A stretch of DNA of 64,000 bases from Mesostigma viride (taxonomy: Eukaryota > Streptophyta > Mesostigmatophyceae > Mesostigmatales > Mesostigmataceae), in contig RPFO01000648.1 in assembly GCA_009746045.1 (NCBI GenBank), forward strand, positions 246,234-310,233, given 5' to 3'. The position numbers and the translations under genes are program-made. Below, in pieces: positions 45,179 to 56,950 of the stretch. Under the pieces are notes generated by a model, which saw only the letters and a program-made list of their open reading frames with translations, did no database searches and had not been told where the DNA came from. Positions within the stretch are counted from its first letter, which is position 1; each line of letters begins with the position of its first letter.

Positions 45179-46061
45179 AGCAGCTAGCCAAAGGTTGGCT
45201 GGATAAAAAGTCAGCTTATTTTCTCTTTATATACTGCGTGTGTGGTCCTCCACGTGTCCGGCTTGTTGGGCATTTTGGAAGAGGGTTTTTAATGTGATGT
45301 TGGGTGGAACAACTTGGTTGTTGGCACAAAATCACACATTATTAGCCTGAGATAGGCATTACATATGCTGCTCAGGCGTGTCGTCCTACCAGCCTAGTTG
45401 TTAAGGGTAGACTCACAAGGCTGGCTGTGCCGATGGAGGGGTGGGGCGTATGACGCTCCGGACATCCTCCTCACACTCCGTGATCAAAGTGGGCATGTTT
45501 TTGGGTGTCTAGGGTAGCAAAACAGATGTCACTTTGGCTCAGCACTAGCTCAATTCTCTTTTAGCGTCTACCCAGGTGGTATCACAGGAAAATCAATAAC
45601 TTGAGCTACGCTTGTCAGAATGAGCTCAAACTTTGGGGTTGTGTTTCCCCCCACTCAGTGGAATATGAAATGTATGGATTCAACCCAATCTGATGTGTTA
45701 ATGATTTGATTTTTTTTTTGGCTCAAAAAAGTACCCATTTTGCGGGAAAACTAATAACTCAAACAAATGTGACCATTTTGGCCATGTAAATAGCCCAGCT
45801 TTTAAAAAAGTGGGGAAAACTTTGCAGAAATGTATGGGCAGGTCATTTGGATAAGTGGTTTGTCTTGGGCAAAATATCTCATAAATAGCGTCTTTTTCTA
45901 TTTTTAGCTCGCCACCGGTGCGTGGTTGGGGGTAGTACCCCAAACAAGTGGTGGCATGAATGTCCAAACATCATATTTATGGTACTCAATCATCACTAGA
46001 TGGTTCCCGAGTGCATTGGAACTAAAGTCAGTTTTTCAGGCTTTTGGACGTGCGAGTCCCC
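45179..46061 (+). mobile_element. TTAA-family transposon, copy 3, right part
   Basis: It shares with copy 1 the GTCAGAATGAGCTCAAACTTTG unit, the AAATAGCGTCTTTTTCTA motif (from 45883, about 180 bp from the end) and the GAGTCCCC end followed by TTAA (46062-46065). Confidence 0.85.
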
Positions 46062-46065
46062 TTAA

Positions 46066-46200
46066 TTCAATTACCACGCTGTAATAGTGACGCAGCTGCA
46101 GGCTGCAGCACGTACCCCGGCCAGGAAAGCTGGGCCTCGCAGTGCATGCCTGGGTAAGCGCTTGTGCCGTCTCATGCATGCCCACCTGGAAGCCCTTGAG
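46066..46200. other. Short spacer
   Basis: No gene or repeat recognised. Confidence 0.3.
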
Positions 46201-46455
46201 TATTATATTGCATGAATTCAGCCGGTGGGAGAAGATTGTCAAGGCGCACACGCCCGACCCTGTGGGCAAGCCACCTGGCCCCCCAAGCGGAGGAGGCGTT
46301 TTGATGAGTAGTGTAGTTAGGATTTTCCTAGCTGTAGCTTAGAGTTAGGATAGTTCGATCACGCGGCTTCCTCCACCCCATCCATCATGAAATATGTGCT
46401 ACATGACCTCCCCACGGAGGCATGTTATAATTTAATTTTTTTTAAATTTAATTCA
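46201..46455 (+). mobile_element. LINE 3' end, plus strand
   Basis: It encodes RWEKIVKAHTPDPVGKP and the same 3' UTR as 31850-32050 in the opposite orientation, ending in an A/T tail (AATTTAATTTTTTTTAAATTTAA). Confidence 0.75.
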
Positions 46456-46603
46456 GCCGCTGGGGGGCGGCCAGACCGAGTTCGGTGTCTACCTGACTGC
46501 ATGCATGGTGCGAGCAAGATGTCCTGCAATTGCTATCCTACGCTGCCTAATCTCATCCCTAACCCTAATGCGCGGCATATACCCCAGGTGATACAAAGAC
46601 CGG

Positions 46604-46894
46604 CTAACTAATGGTCAACCTACGTGTGGAAAACCCTAGATTCAGGACCTGTCGGAGCATCCTGTAAGCCGTGCCCGCGTCCAGCCGGGTGACCAGCTTG
46701 TCCGTGAGCCTTGAAGGGTTAGCCAGCCATAATTTCAATGAAAATGCTACACATTTCCATCTCCGTCCATTCATATTCATCATCCTGAACGACTCGAACA
46801 CGCGGACAAGATAATGGCAGGCTCGAGCTACCATGGTCCAGATCAGCGCTCCAGATTTCTGGCCTGGTTGTCTCATCGATGCTGTTAACATCCC
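46604..46894 (-). pseudogene. LINE RT C-terminal fragment, minus strand
   Basis: It contains LTDKLVTRLDAGTAYRMLRQ, close to the 4166-4260 fragment, and a stretch (VRVFESF.MMNMN) matched at 34760-34830. It is interrupted on one side by the 46899-48616 element. Confidence 0.65.
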
Positions 46895-46898
46895 TTAG

Positions 46899-48616
46899 CC
46901 CTTAAATGGTAGCAACTCAGTCCTAAAAAACGGACTGAGTTGCACATCTTCGCACATATGTTTGTATATGGCCTAAAAATAATTTCTGGCTACCCCTTGG
47001 TACCAAGCATGCATTTATGTTGAATTTCTTTGGGGACATGCCATTGGTCCCATATCTATGACTTTTGGGTGCTATAAATAGCACCAACCCCTGCCCAGGG
47101 GGTACGGAAAAATGGGATTTGAGACATACATCATGCAATATGGACCACTTATACAAATCAGAAGGCCCTGGAATTTCAAAGGCAGTTACTTTATATCACA
47201 GGCATGCCATCAATGCATTCACAACATGACATGCCACAGAACTGCACAAGCTAGCTAGCAAAAAGTGCAAAGTATCTCAGTCCGTTTAATAGGACTGAGT
47301 TTTTTTGGGGGGGTGGCTAGCACTACCGTTTTCGTTTCCTATCCTAATGTGGCATAAAACATCATAGCTGGCCACACATGCATCCTCCAACACATTTCCA
47401 GCATATAATAAAACAGCAGCTCATGCTATATAATACTGTAAATCTAATGCCATTGGGCATAAAGCGCGTGTAGAAGGCACATGCAAGGAGCTTATTACAA
47501 ACGCTCCCTATACGCTACAAACAACTTCAAAATACAAGGAAAAAGGAAAGAAACAAAATTAGCAACTTGCTGATGCTTCAATGCAAGCAGATCCCAGGCA
47601 TCTCTATGTCTCTAACACACAGCAAACACACAAAAAGAAGGCGGACTTGGCCAGCATGCATGCCTAGAACTGGGCAGAAAAACATTCGCCCTGAGTTGTT
47701 AAAGCAACGGAAAGCATCGTATCATCACAATAAACATTATTACAAACGATATCTGTCGTTATACCAGCATTCATGTTGTAGCATACGCTAAAAGCAGTCA
47801 AAACTCGTCCAAAATCTGCATGGCCGAGGTAATATTACTACCCAGCCATCACAAGCCTATCCACAGAAGCAATAAAGCAACAAAAAGACACTCAAAAAGC
47901 CTCGATTATAGCCCCGAGACTTGTATCGAAACAATATATGACACATGCGCGGTCACTGAGACATGATAAAAGGCTAAAACGTACCTGGTCGAAACCGCAG
48001 ATTACCTTGTTTGCGGGAGCTAGCGCGCCCACCCCACGAACGTAGTCTCAAGTATGTCCTGCCCGCCATCGATGATCAACTGTGCTAGGAACAACGTAAC
48101 TAACTCATCCATGCGCAAAAATCCGAACTTTTCCTGCCGAGCAACAAGTAGAGCTTGCACTGTCATCGCCTGGCCGCTCACGCGATTTGCTGCGCCGCCA
48201 CATAACCTCGGGACATATCTAGGCATTTGTAAATGATGCACGGCTACGCAAATAGCATTTATAAGACCTAGGGATGATTCCTACAAAGTTTCAGTCGAAT
48301 ACGTCAAGCCATGCTCGCGCCCCAGTCAGTTGTTTGTGCCACCATAGCCGCGGACGTGAATAATTTTTATTCACGTCGTCCTCGTTTGGCCATGGTACCC
48401 CCCCCACTTTCCTGGCCCATAGGTCCCTGTCCAGGTGTCCAAAAGTAGTAAACCAGGGGTGCACGAGAATCTACAAATCTAGATCTCAAAGCTGGTCCAG
48501 ACAGAATCTTAAAAAGTTTGCTAGAATCTGAGCTAGTTCTGCCACAAACTCGGTCCGTTAAATAGGACTGAGAAAAACTCAGTCCTTTAAAACGGACCGA
48601 GTACCATTTTTAAGGG
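46899..48616. mobile_element. DNA transposon with CCCTTAAA ends (TTAG flank)
   Basis: Inverted ends CCCTTAAATGGTA and TACCATTTTTAAGGG are flanked by TTAG (46895-46898, 48617-48620). Further in are repeated ACTCAGTCCT...ACGGACTGAGT motifs at both ends and again near 47275-47300. Non-autonomous. Its core (about 47530-48340) is similar to the core of the hAT-like 55259-56777. The superfamily is uncertain because the duplication is only 3-4 bp. Confidence 0.7.
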
Positions 48617-48639
48617 TTAGTAGACAGGCCGGTGTTGCT

Positions 48640-49130
48640 GACCAGTGTTGGTTGCCATATGGCGGCAGTGTGGTCGATCGACGTACATAGATCGCAGTCA
48701 GCCCCCCTCCAATAGACGGGCTAGCTTCTTCCCCGCGGCTTGCCAGAGCTGGAGGTAGGTCGGCCGACGGGCAGAGGTCCTGTCCTTGTTGTTGCACTGC
48801 GCCAACGACCCGGGTCAAGTTGTCGTCCACTCATGTAGCTAGGGTCCCCCTGCGAGCCTCTTGCGACGCTGGGGAACAGCATCTTGTCCGCCATGGCTTT
48901 ATAAAGGTGAGGAGCAGCAGGGGTGGTCCAGCCTTCTCCCGCAAGCGGGAACTGCATGACTCAGGCGGATAGCTCCCCCAGTCTGACCTCACCAGTGAGA
49001 GCCATGTGGCCGGGACAAGGATGGCGTCCTCAAACGCCTGTGCAAGGGTCTCAGAGGTCTCACCTGGCAGTTGGGGGAAGTGGTTGACAATGACGTTGAA
49101 GCTGCGTTTGTCGAGCTCGGCAGCCATGGG
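48640..49130 (-). pseudogene. LINE ORF1 fragment, minus strand
   Basis: It has KRSFNVIVNHFPQLPGETSETLAQAFEDAIL and, in other frames, remnants of the C-terminal domain (LTAIYV). It belongs to the ORF1 family but is more diverged and lacks the 3' UTR, which appears cut by the neighbouring DNA transposon. Confidence 0.7.
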
Positions 49131-49243
49131 AAGAATGCCCGGCGAGACCGCTAGGGCCTGACACTACACACTACCTGCATGTGATGCCTTATGATTAGTT
49201 AGTAGGACTCTCGAGATAGATAGAGTGTAAGAGACTGTACTTA
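49131..49243. other. Spacer between ORF1 copies
   Basis: Short stretch with no recognised feature, ending in the target duplication of copy E. Confidence 0.3.
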
Positions 49244-49252
49244 ACATCCAAT

Positions 49253-50194
49253 TAATTAATTAATTAATTAATTAATTAATTAATTAATTAATTAATTAAT
49301 TAAAATCAAAGCTCCGTGGGGAGCATATGTAACACATAGCCCTGAGAAAGGGGCATCTATGGGTTTGTACGCAGTCACGTGTCTATTAATTAATTAATTA
49401 ATGGGTTTGTAATACAATCAGGGCGACAACCTGCAATTAAGTGTAGGATGTACAACTATCACCTGCTCTGGGTGCACTAGGTGCACCTGCACCGCCATGA
49501 TGTACGTTCATGCCTCCTAAACAAGCACAAGCACACAAGGCGGCTTGAGGAGCTAGAGGGCCTAGAAGGCCTGCATGACATATGGGGTGGAAGGTATGTG
49601 GCTAGGCTATAGCTGGTGTAAACATGGCCTCTCAGCAGAGAGTAACTCCCTGCATGGGCAAAGCATGACTCGAAATTGCTACGGCTATTGCAACAAGGGC
49701 TGGTGTGGGCCCGTCACGTAGGCATGCATACATGGCCACATACCTAAGCTTTCTAGTCTACACTATTGCTACATTCCCTAGGCTGGGGTGGCTGGGGTGG
49801 CTGGGGCGGCAGGGGTCGCCTGCCAGGGCTTGTGGGCGACGTAGATGTCCGCCCCCTTCCAGTAGACCGGCTTCTGCCCCGCCGTCTGCCGGAGCTGGAG
49901 GTAGGTCGGCCATAGCTCCCGTCGCCGCGTTGTTGCTGCGTCAAGGTCAAGTCGTCGTCCAGCGTGTAGGAGGTCCCCCCAATTAAGCCGCTTGCGACAC
50001 TTCAGGAACTCCATCTTATCCGCCATGGTGTCAAAGGTGAGGAGCAAGGGGGAGGGGGCGGCCTTACCCCGCGAGCGGGGAAGGCGGGTCACCCCCCGCG
50101 GCTTGCCCTTACCAGTGGTGAGAGCCATGGGGACAAGGATTTTGTTCTCAAACGCCAGGGCAAGGGTCTCGGAGGTCTCATCCTGCAGCGGACG
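49253..50194 (-). mobile_element. ORF1-only LINE-like element, copy E (5'-truncated)
   Basis: It is flanked by ACATCCAAT (49244-49252 and 50195-50203). Minus-strand order: C-terminal half of ORF1, 3' UTR (with CTCTCAGCAGAGAG...CTGCATGGG seen on plus), then (TTAA)n at 49253-49302. It is very similar to copy D. Standard 5' truncation of a target-primed insertion. Confidence 0.85.
49370..49400 (+). mobile_element. 31-bp tail-only insertion with 11-bp target duplication
   Basis: CGCAGTCACGTGTCT plus ATTA repeats, flanked by ATGGGTTTGTA (49359-49369 and 49401-49411), inside the 3' UTR of copy E. The uninterrupted sequence is seen in copy D (45045-45060, inverted). Confidence 0.75.
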
Positions 50195-50266
50195 ACATCC
50201 AATGATCACGCCTGTCTCCAGAGGTGGGTAATGATCCAGGCACAATTTGGATGGGGGCAACCTATG

Positions 50267-50964
50267 TGTTGCGTCCAAGCCTATTTAATTAGGTTTCTTT
50301 AGTGGACAGTTTGGCGCAACAATGTGAAATAGGCGAAGTCTTAGTGTTCGACTATTTAGGACTATTTGTACAGCCGGTTCATACGGCGTTGTACTTGCTA
50401 TTCAGTGGTTTTGTAGTACTTTCGGTACTTTGGTTTATCTGTAGGTGCGCAGCATGTCAATGTGCGTGGACCTAGTATAATTCGTTTTGGGTCGTACGGT
50501 CAATTCGTGTGAACCGTAGCTCGCCCTAGAGATCTCGGTTGACCATGCGTCCAAGCAGTGCTGCTTGGCACTGCTTGGCAACGCTGTGAGCCGCCAAGGT
50601 TAATAGTGCGTGGGAACGTTCACCATTGTCACCCCCGGAATGAATGAAATGAATTGAGTTAATCTCTTTCTCTTTCCGGCTGGGTCACGCCCGCGGGTTT
50701 AGGAAATGCACTGGTCCTGAATTCCTGTCGTAAATGCTACATGTACCTCGGGAGGCATTAGCCACGCTTCCCTATAGAGGTTGTCTCACCGCAGGCTATA
50801 ACCGGCCAGGGTCAACTGCGCCAGGTTAATTATGTTAGATTAGTTATCGTCCATACTAGTCATGGTGTGGATTGCGTAGATTAATATGGCGACCACTGTT
50901 CATAATGGTCTATTATGAATCAGGTGTAGATCTTTCGCAGCCGGCAGTCAGCCGGGATGTAAAA
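50267..50964 (+). repeat. 5' LTR
   Basis: Starts TGTTGCGTCC and ends GGATGTAAAA; the next base C is shared with the 3' copy by chance or belongs to the LTR. Nearly identical to 57920-58616. Confidence 0.93.
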
Positions 50965-50965
50965 C

Positions 50966-50977
50966 TGGTATCGGAGG
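50966..50977 (+). other. Primer binding site
   Basis: TGGTATCGGAGG, one change from the TGGTATCAGAG pattern complementary to the initiator methionine tRNA 3' end. It lies immediately next to the 5' LTR. Confidence 0.75.
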
Positions 50978-51534
50978 AATCCACCTGAGTCGCAGAGGTA
51001 AATAAGCGATGTTTATAAGTTTCTAAATCAATTGTAATGCCACATCGCAGACTTGCCACCTTGCGATTGTGCGTATGTCGTGACCTACACTCTAGAGGTC
51101 ATGACCCAGATTCCTGTCAGGAACGGCTTTTTTTTTTCACGAATTTAATTTTTTCTTGAGGCGGTAGGTCGATTTTCAATTGCCCCTGCCGAAGAGGGGT
51201 TATGGGTTCGGTAGTTATTGAATAAGTCCGGCCATCGGCATCGAGAACCTATAGCGGGTCCATAATCCCTCATAGTCGACTTTTTAGTGGGGCAGGGTGC
51301 TGGCGAGCGTCCGAGGGAATATCCTCATCATCGGCGACCTCTTTTACTTCGGCAGCGTCCATGGGCACGACACCCGGCAGTCAGCTGGGGGAGTCGAAGA
51401 CACAGGTATGCCCGGAGTAGGATTGTTCATTATGATAGAACGCTCCTTCGGCCAATGCTGTTGAAATTTTAGTTTTTCCTAGACTTGAATTTCTATCAGT
51501 ATATGCAGCCCTACCCAGTAGTGTTTCTTTTAGG

Positions 51535-51675
51535 GTGGCAGCCCTTCCAGGCTGTAGCCCCCTTTTCTTTTTGTCATGCTGCAGCCCTTCCAGGCTGTAG
51601 ACCATTTTTGTGCTGCAGCCCTTACATGCTATATAGCCCATTGTGGTGCTGCAGCCCTTACAGGCTGTAGCCCCC

Positions 51676-51748
<73 letters not shown>

Positions 51749-52075
51749 CAGCCCTTCCAGGCTGTAGCCCATTTTTGCGTTGCAGCCCTTCCCGGCTGTA
51801 GCCCATTGTGGTGCTGCAGCCCTTACAGGCTGTAGCCCGCTTTGTGTGTGTGTGTGTGTGTGTGCTGCAGCCCTTCCAGGCTGTAGGCCTGTAGCCCATT
51901 TTTGCGTTGCAGCCCTTCCCGGCTGTAGCCCATTTTGGCGTTGCAGCCATTCCCGGCTGTAGCCCATTTTCGCGTTGCAGCCTCTCCCGGCTGTAGCCCA
52001 TTTAGCGTTGCAGTCCTTCCAGGCTGCAGCCCAAGTGTTTCTTTCAGTGGCAGCCCTTATAGGCTGTAGCCCCTA
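51535..52075 (+). repeat. TGCAGCCCTTCCAGGCTGTAGCCC minisatellite with (GT)n
   Basis: About fifteen units of GCAGCCCTTCCAGGCTGTAG with variable linkers (CATTTTTGCGT, CATTGTGGTGC). They are interrupted by two (GT)n runs (51680-51744 and 51844-51862) at equivalent positions of the unit. Lies in the internal region of the LTR element. Confidence 0.9.
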
Positions 52076-52079
52076 GCAG

Positions 52080-54900
52080 CAATAGTGTACACTGTGGCTT
52101 GCTCCTTAATCTTCGGAGCACGCTGAACAGGTCATTCGTGGGTACGGGTGGGGGAGGCAGGTCTTGCCACTCTTGTTCAGGCAGAAGAGTTAATTCTTAT
52201 GCACACGGCACTCCTGGGTCACTAGGAGCCACTTGTACCACTCTTTGACCTTCACCACCACCTTTGCCTTCTGCCCCAACCCTCCTCTCACCTGGGTCAT
52301 CAGTGTAGAGGGTACATGGAGGGCAACAATTGTTGGATGCACTACGTAGCTGTGACAACAGGTAGTCATATCTGTTGCATGCGCGAGTGGTGACGCGCAG
52401 TAGTAGCTACTCTGGTTGGCTGCTGCACTGTTACAGGTGGTCACACTTGTTCTTTTCCTTCATTGGGTTGTTTTATTTTCTTTAGGTGCTGGTAGTCATG
52501 CAGTATCTTGGAGACAGGCAGGTAGTATAGCCAGTCTGGCTAGCTGCTGCGCTGTCACGGGTGGTCACACCTGTCCTAAATTCTTCTTTCTTTTGTTGTT
52601 TGGTTATTTCCATATGCTGCTAGTCATGCCAGTATGTTGACACTGTGTCCCTGTGGTTGTAGCCGTTAGCTGCCTGTACCTTGTGCCTCCTTTGCAGGGG
52701 CCAGGATGGCTGCCTGTGCTCACCTTATAGTTGCTATAGTGACAATTGCTATCTTTAGTAGCATTGTCCCTTGCTTGTAGTCTTTAGTGACTGCAATATT
52801 CTAGCAATATTTGTATCAGCTGTGACAGCAGCTAGTAGTAGCTATGTTGTCTAGGTTGGTCTTATTTGCTACTAGACATCGCAATTAGGGATACCCTCAT
52901 GGCTGTTGCTGTCTCTTTGTTGGGATCAATTAGTTAAAGTGACAGTTGTTGCAACAGTTAGTCATAGCTGGTGCCATCATGAGTATTTTGTCTCTTTTGC
53001 TTCTTTTGGTTCCTGTGTATATGGCCCTCACGGCCGTCCATGTGAAGTGCATCAACACTTTACCTCTTTTGTTTCCTTAGTGGTTGTCGCCGGCGTTCCA
53101 CCGGCTTGTTCCTTTGTGCATCATGTCCATCTTCAAGCGTCGGCCTGTTTGGCAAGGGTACTTTATGTTTCTTACCTTTGACGTATCTATGCGACGTGGT
53201 TGTTTCAGGATGATGCGCTTGGTTGTTGTAGCTCGGGTACCTTACTTTTCCTTCCAGTCAGGGAGGGTTCTATCAGCATATGCTTTGCAACCTTCCTAGT
53301 TGCAGATTTCACTTTGCTGAAATGCATGCTGTTGTGGACGTTCATGATGGACATCATTTCCCACGTGTGGATCCTACAGGGTTCCCAGTACTCCTGTCAT
53401 GCACACTTGTCTCCTCGTACTTTTTCCTTCCAGTCAGGGAGGGTTACGTCGCCACAATGTGCAACCTTCTTAGTTGCAGGTTTTAGGCAATGGAGCACTT
53501 AGCTGCATGACGGGCCTGGGATTGTTGTTGATTTTTGTTGCTTGACATAACAATCTATGGATCCATAGGGTTAGCAGTACTCCTTCAGTCTGAAGGCGCT
53601 ATTAGCATTTTGTTCTCTTCCCTGTTCTAAGGGGAGTTAGGACTCTTCACATGCGGGGTGCATTGGGTTTTACCACCACCCCCACATCATCTATCCTCAG
53701 TCGCATTCAGCCCGTTGCCATCCCCCTCCCTGCACAGCCACCGTGCCAGGAGCTAGCAAGTAGTAATCCTTGTTGTTAATAGGGGTTGCTGTTGGTCATA
53801 CATGTTGTTTGCTTGTATTGATGTCAGGTGATAATGGGTGTTCATACCCATTGTTGTGGGTGTGTGGCACGTTTCTGTTGCAGGTAGTCATACCTATTTT
53901 TTTTGTACTCAATACTAGCGGTCACGCTGGTAACCGTGCCAATGGTTTATCGGACATCGCTAAAAAGACACATCTACCATGATGACAGGGGCTCGTGATA
54001 GCTCAGTACCGGGGAGTTCCTCGACGTGTTTGTACTAAGGGGCAGCTAGCCTTGCTTGTGGACCTGATCACTCCACTCTCACTGCCATTCGGACACATGT
54101 TTCGTAGACACTGCCTTGTCCTGAACTTCACACCCCTTTCTCCCCAGTCTTGGGGTACCCTTGTGGGTACAATGTCTTTGTACCTCAGTTGTGGCACGTC
54201 TATTTTGGCTTGATATTCCATCTGTTTGGTTCGTTTGGAATTTTTTTTTCCTTTCCCCCCCCCCCCCTCCGGGTGCTTTCCGTCGCGAGGGCGCTCCGAT
54301 TCCCATATCTAGAGGGGGGAGGAGAGAAGAAGGAAGAGGCTTCACAGCCCCTTAGGGGGGGGAGGAGTCACAGATATAGGCATCTGTGTGTTACCCAGTT
54401 ATAGTGGACGTACTGAAGGGAAAGGCTCCCATCCCCCTTAGGGGGGGGAGGAGTCTGTGTGAGAAAGCACTGAGGTTACTAGTGTTATTACTAGTGGTGA
54501 GATCAGGTGCATGTGTTGGTATGTGTATAGTAGATACGTGGTTGGGTGTCCCTGGTTCATCAGGGACAAGGGTCAGCTGCACTATGATGTGTGCGCTTAG
54601 AAGATGTATGTAGGTGTATGGGGTGTGCATAAAGGATTGGAAGATGCGTATGCGTGTCAGAGGAATCTTTCAATTTTTTTTAATTTTCACTTTGTGTGGT
54701 TTCCTCCATGCAAAGGCACACGCAGGGCTCCCCCTTAGGGGGGGGAGGTATCTCATCTCTTTCGTGCGATGGATGTGCGCAGTCATGCACACTTGTCTCT
54801 TCCCCACCACACCAATACCAGCCGCAGGTCCGCAAGGAGGAGCTATCTGCTCTTCAGGACCCCGCTCTTCAGGAGGGGTTGGACCTCGGCGTTAGTTCAT
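52080..54900 (+). other. LTR element internal region, degenerate repeats, no gene
   Basis: T-rich sequence with diverged long duplications: TTTTCCTTCCAGTCAGGGAG at about 53246 and 53427, followed in both by GCAACCTTC.TAGTTGCAG, and GCTGCTG(C)..TGTCAC(G/A)GGTGGTCACAC at about 52418 and 52545. Short frames (up to 100 codons) match nothing recognised. Confidence 0.6.
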
Positions 54901-55159
54901 TCGGCGCGGAGTCCCCCTTGTAGTCATACGAGGTGGCGAGGGACACCGATTTCATAAGGGTTACGTACGTCGGCGCAGTGGCGGCAGTCAGCGCTAGGGC
55001 GGCCGTCGGGCGAAGTATCACACGCGACTTCCGTCGCAAGCGTATTATATTTGTGCAACGGTGGTAAGCCACGGTACATGGAGCCCGCGCTATGCCCCTC
55101 AGGTGTAGTGGGGACGGGCGACAAGGACAAGGAGACACAGTGGCCACATCGGCGAGTCG

Positions 55160-56950
55160 ATGGACGCATCGGCGAGTCATTTGTTGGACAACATGGTTTC
55201 CGGCATTAACAAAGCGTCCGACCTCTCTTCGCAGTCCGCGGTGGAGGTCGAGCAGCGGCAGAGTTCCATTATACGCAATACGCGGTTATACGCGCGGGGT
55301 CCGTATAATGGATAATACGGTATAATACGGTATTATCCGGAAATTATACGCAAATACTGGATTTAATCGTTTTTGGGGTTGTTTCATGCATTTTGATATC
55401 ATTTCAAGCAGTCCACATGTTTCTGACACTAAATTACACATGATACATGGGTTGCCACTGCTCAGCAGTGCTTGGGAACACTGGACGTGTAAACTGGGGT
55501 TCACGAGGAGCTAGATTACCTATGCATTATAGCCTAAAAAACAACGCCAAATGAAATGGAAAGATGAAAAAAGCAAAAGAAGTAAGATGGCTATGCTTCC
55601 ATGCAAGCAGGTCCTGGGCATCTCCATGTTTCTTGTATGCATGAGGAGCACACAAGAAGAAGGCTGACTTTGGCGAGCAAAACAAGAAATAGTGGCTAGA
55701 TCTGGCCAGAAAACCACTTGTTTCGAGATGTTTTTAGCAAGAAAAAACATCGCGTTATCAAGCTTATCATATTTATAAACAATGCCAAGCACTACGTCAC
55801 TGCTTTCGATGAAGCATAAGCTAATAGCAGACAAATCTGGTCCAAAATCTGCATGTCGTAGTGGTATTCCCCAACCATCACGAGCCAATAATGCGTAGAG
55901 GCAGTAAAGCAACCAAAAGACAAGCAGAAAACCTCCATTACAGGTCTACGATTATTTAACAATCCACCCAACAACTTGATACAGTACAATGAACACGTGA
56001 ACATGATAGCACGTACCAGATCAAAACCGCATATTACCTTTCTTGACGGAGCCAGCATGCCCACCTGATGGACGTAGCTGCGAGCCTTTCCTGGCCGTCG
56101 TCGCTTATAAATCATGTAAGGAATAACGTGAAACATCTATCCGCGTTCAAATGTAGGAGCATTTCCCGCCTATCAACAGTTAGCACATACACGGTCGCCA
56201 CCTGGTTGCTGAAACGAGGGTGCCGCATCGAGCAGAAGGTCGAGACATATCTGCGCACATCCAAACGTTGCCTGGCCAAGGATATAAGCTTTTCAAGACC
56301 TAAGGATCATGCCTACAGATTGAAAATGTAAAGCGGCCATGCTCTCGTACCAGTCAGTTTTCTGTATGACTTCCATAGTTCCATTAATATTCGGTGGATG
56401 GCTGCCCGAGAGGCAAGGGCAGAGACCTAAACAGCATGGAGGGTTGCCAACTTGGGTTGCCAACTTGCCATGCTACAGTGTAGCTTGCTTGTAAGATCCT
56501 TGTGTCGCACGGTCGCCAAATGTCAACCAGTGGATGGTTTCCGTAGTGTTTCTAAGTTCCCTTGCATTCCCGCCTTAGTTCCCGCCCGAAAAATTTGGCT
56601 GCCGGACCTCGGATGAGCGCGAAAACCCCATTATACGCGCGCTTATACGAATTATTCGCCGTATTATACGTAAAAATACGCAAATCGTATAAAACGGATA
56701 AAAATTATCCGCTCGACCTTGTATAACGCGTATTATACCGTATAATACCGTATAATACGCCGTATAATGGAACTCTGAGCAGCGGGTTATCTCCCAGCTG
56801 CAGGCGCTGCGTTTAGGTTTGGAGAAACAGATGGTTGCACAGGCAGAGTTTTTTGGGGGGGGGCGCGGTTGTCCACCACGATGGAAGCGGTACTCCAGAA
56901 GGTGATGGAGCGGATGTTGACTCCCCAAGCGGCGGCGGGACATGGGGTTT
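55160..56950 (+). pseudogene. Possible gag-like coiled-coil frame split by hAT
   Basis: From ATG 55160 the frame reads MDASASHLLDNMVSGINKA ... SAVEVEQR up to the hAT insertion. Skipping the hAT and one target copy, it continues VISQLQALRLGLEKQMVAQAE. The Leu/Val/Gln spacing suggests a coiled coil. It may be a remnant of gag. The function is not shown. Confidence 0.4.
55259..56777. mobile_element. hAT-like non-autonomous transposon inside LTR element
   Basis: Inverted ends CAGAGTTCCATTATACG and CGTATAATGGAACTCTG are flanked by AGCAGCGG (55251-55258 and 56778-56785). CAGAG ends plus an 8-bp duplication point to hAT. Both ends are crowded with GTATTATACGG-type subterminal repeats. No transposase seen. 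The core (about 55530-56340) resembles 47530-48340. Confidence 0.9.

Noticed and set aside
51680-51862. His-Thr repeat proteins in the LTR element
   Set aside because: The frames come from (GT)n runs and the GCAGCCC minisatellite, not from conserved coding sequence.
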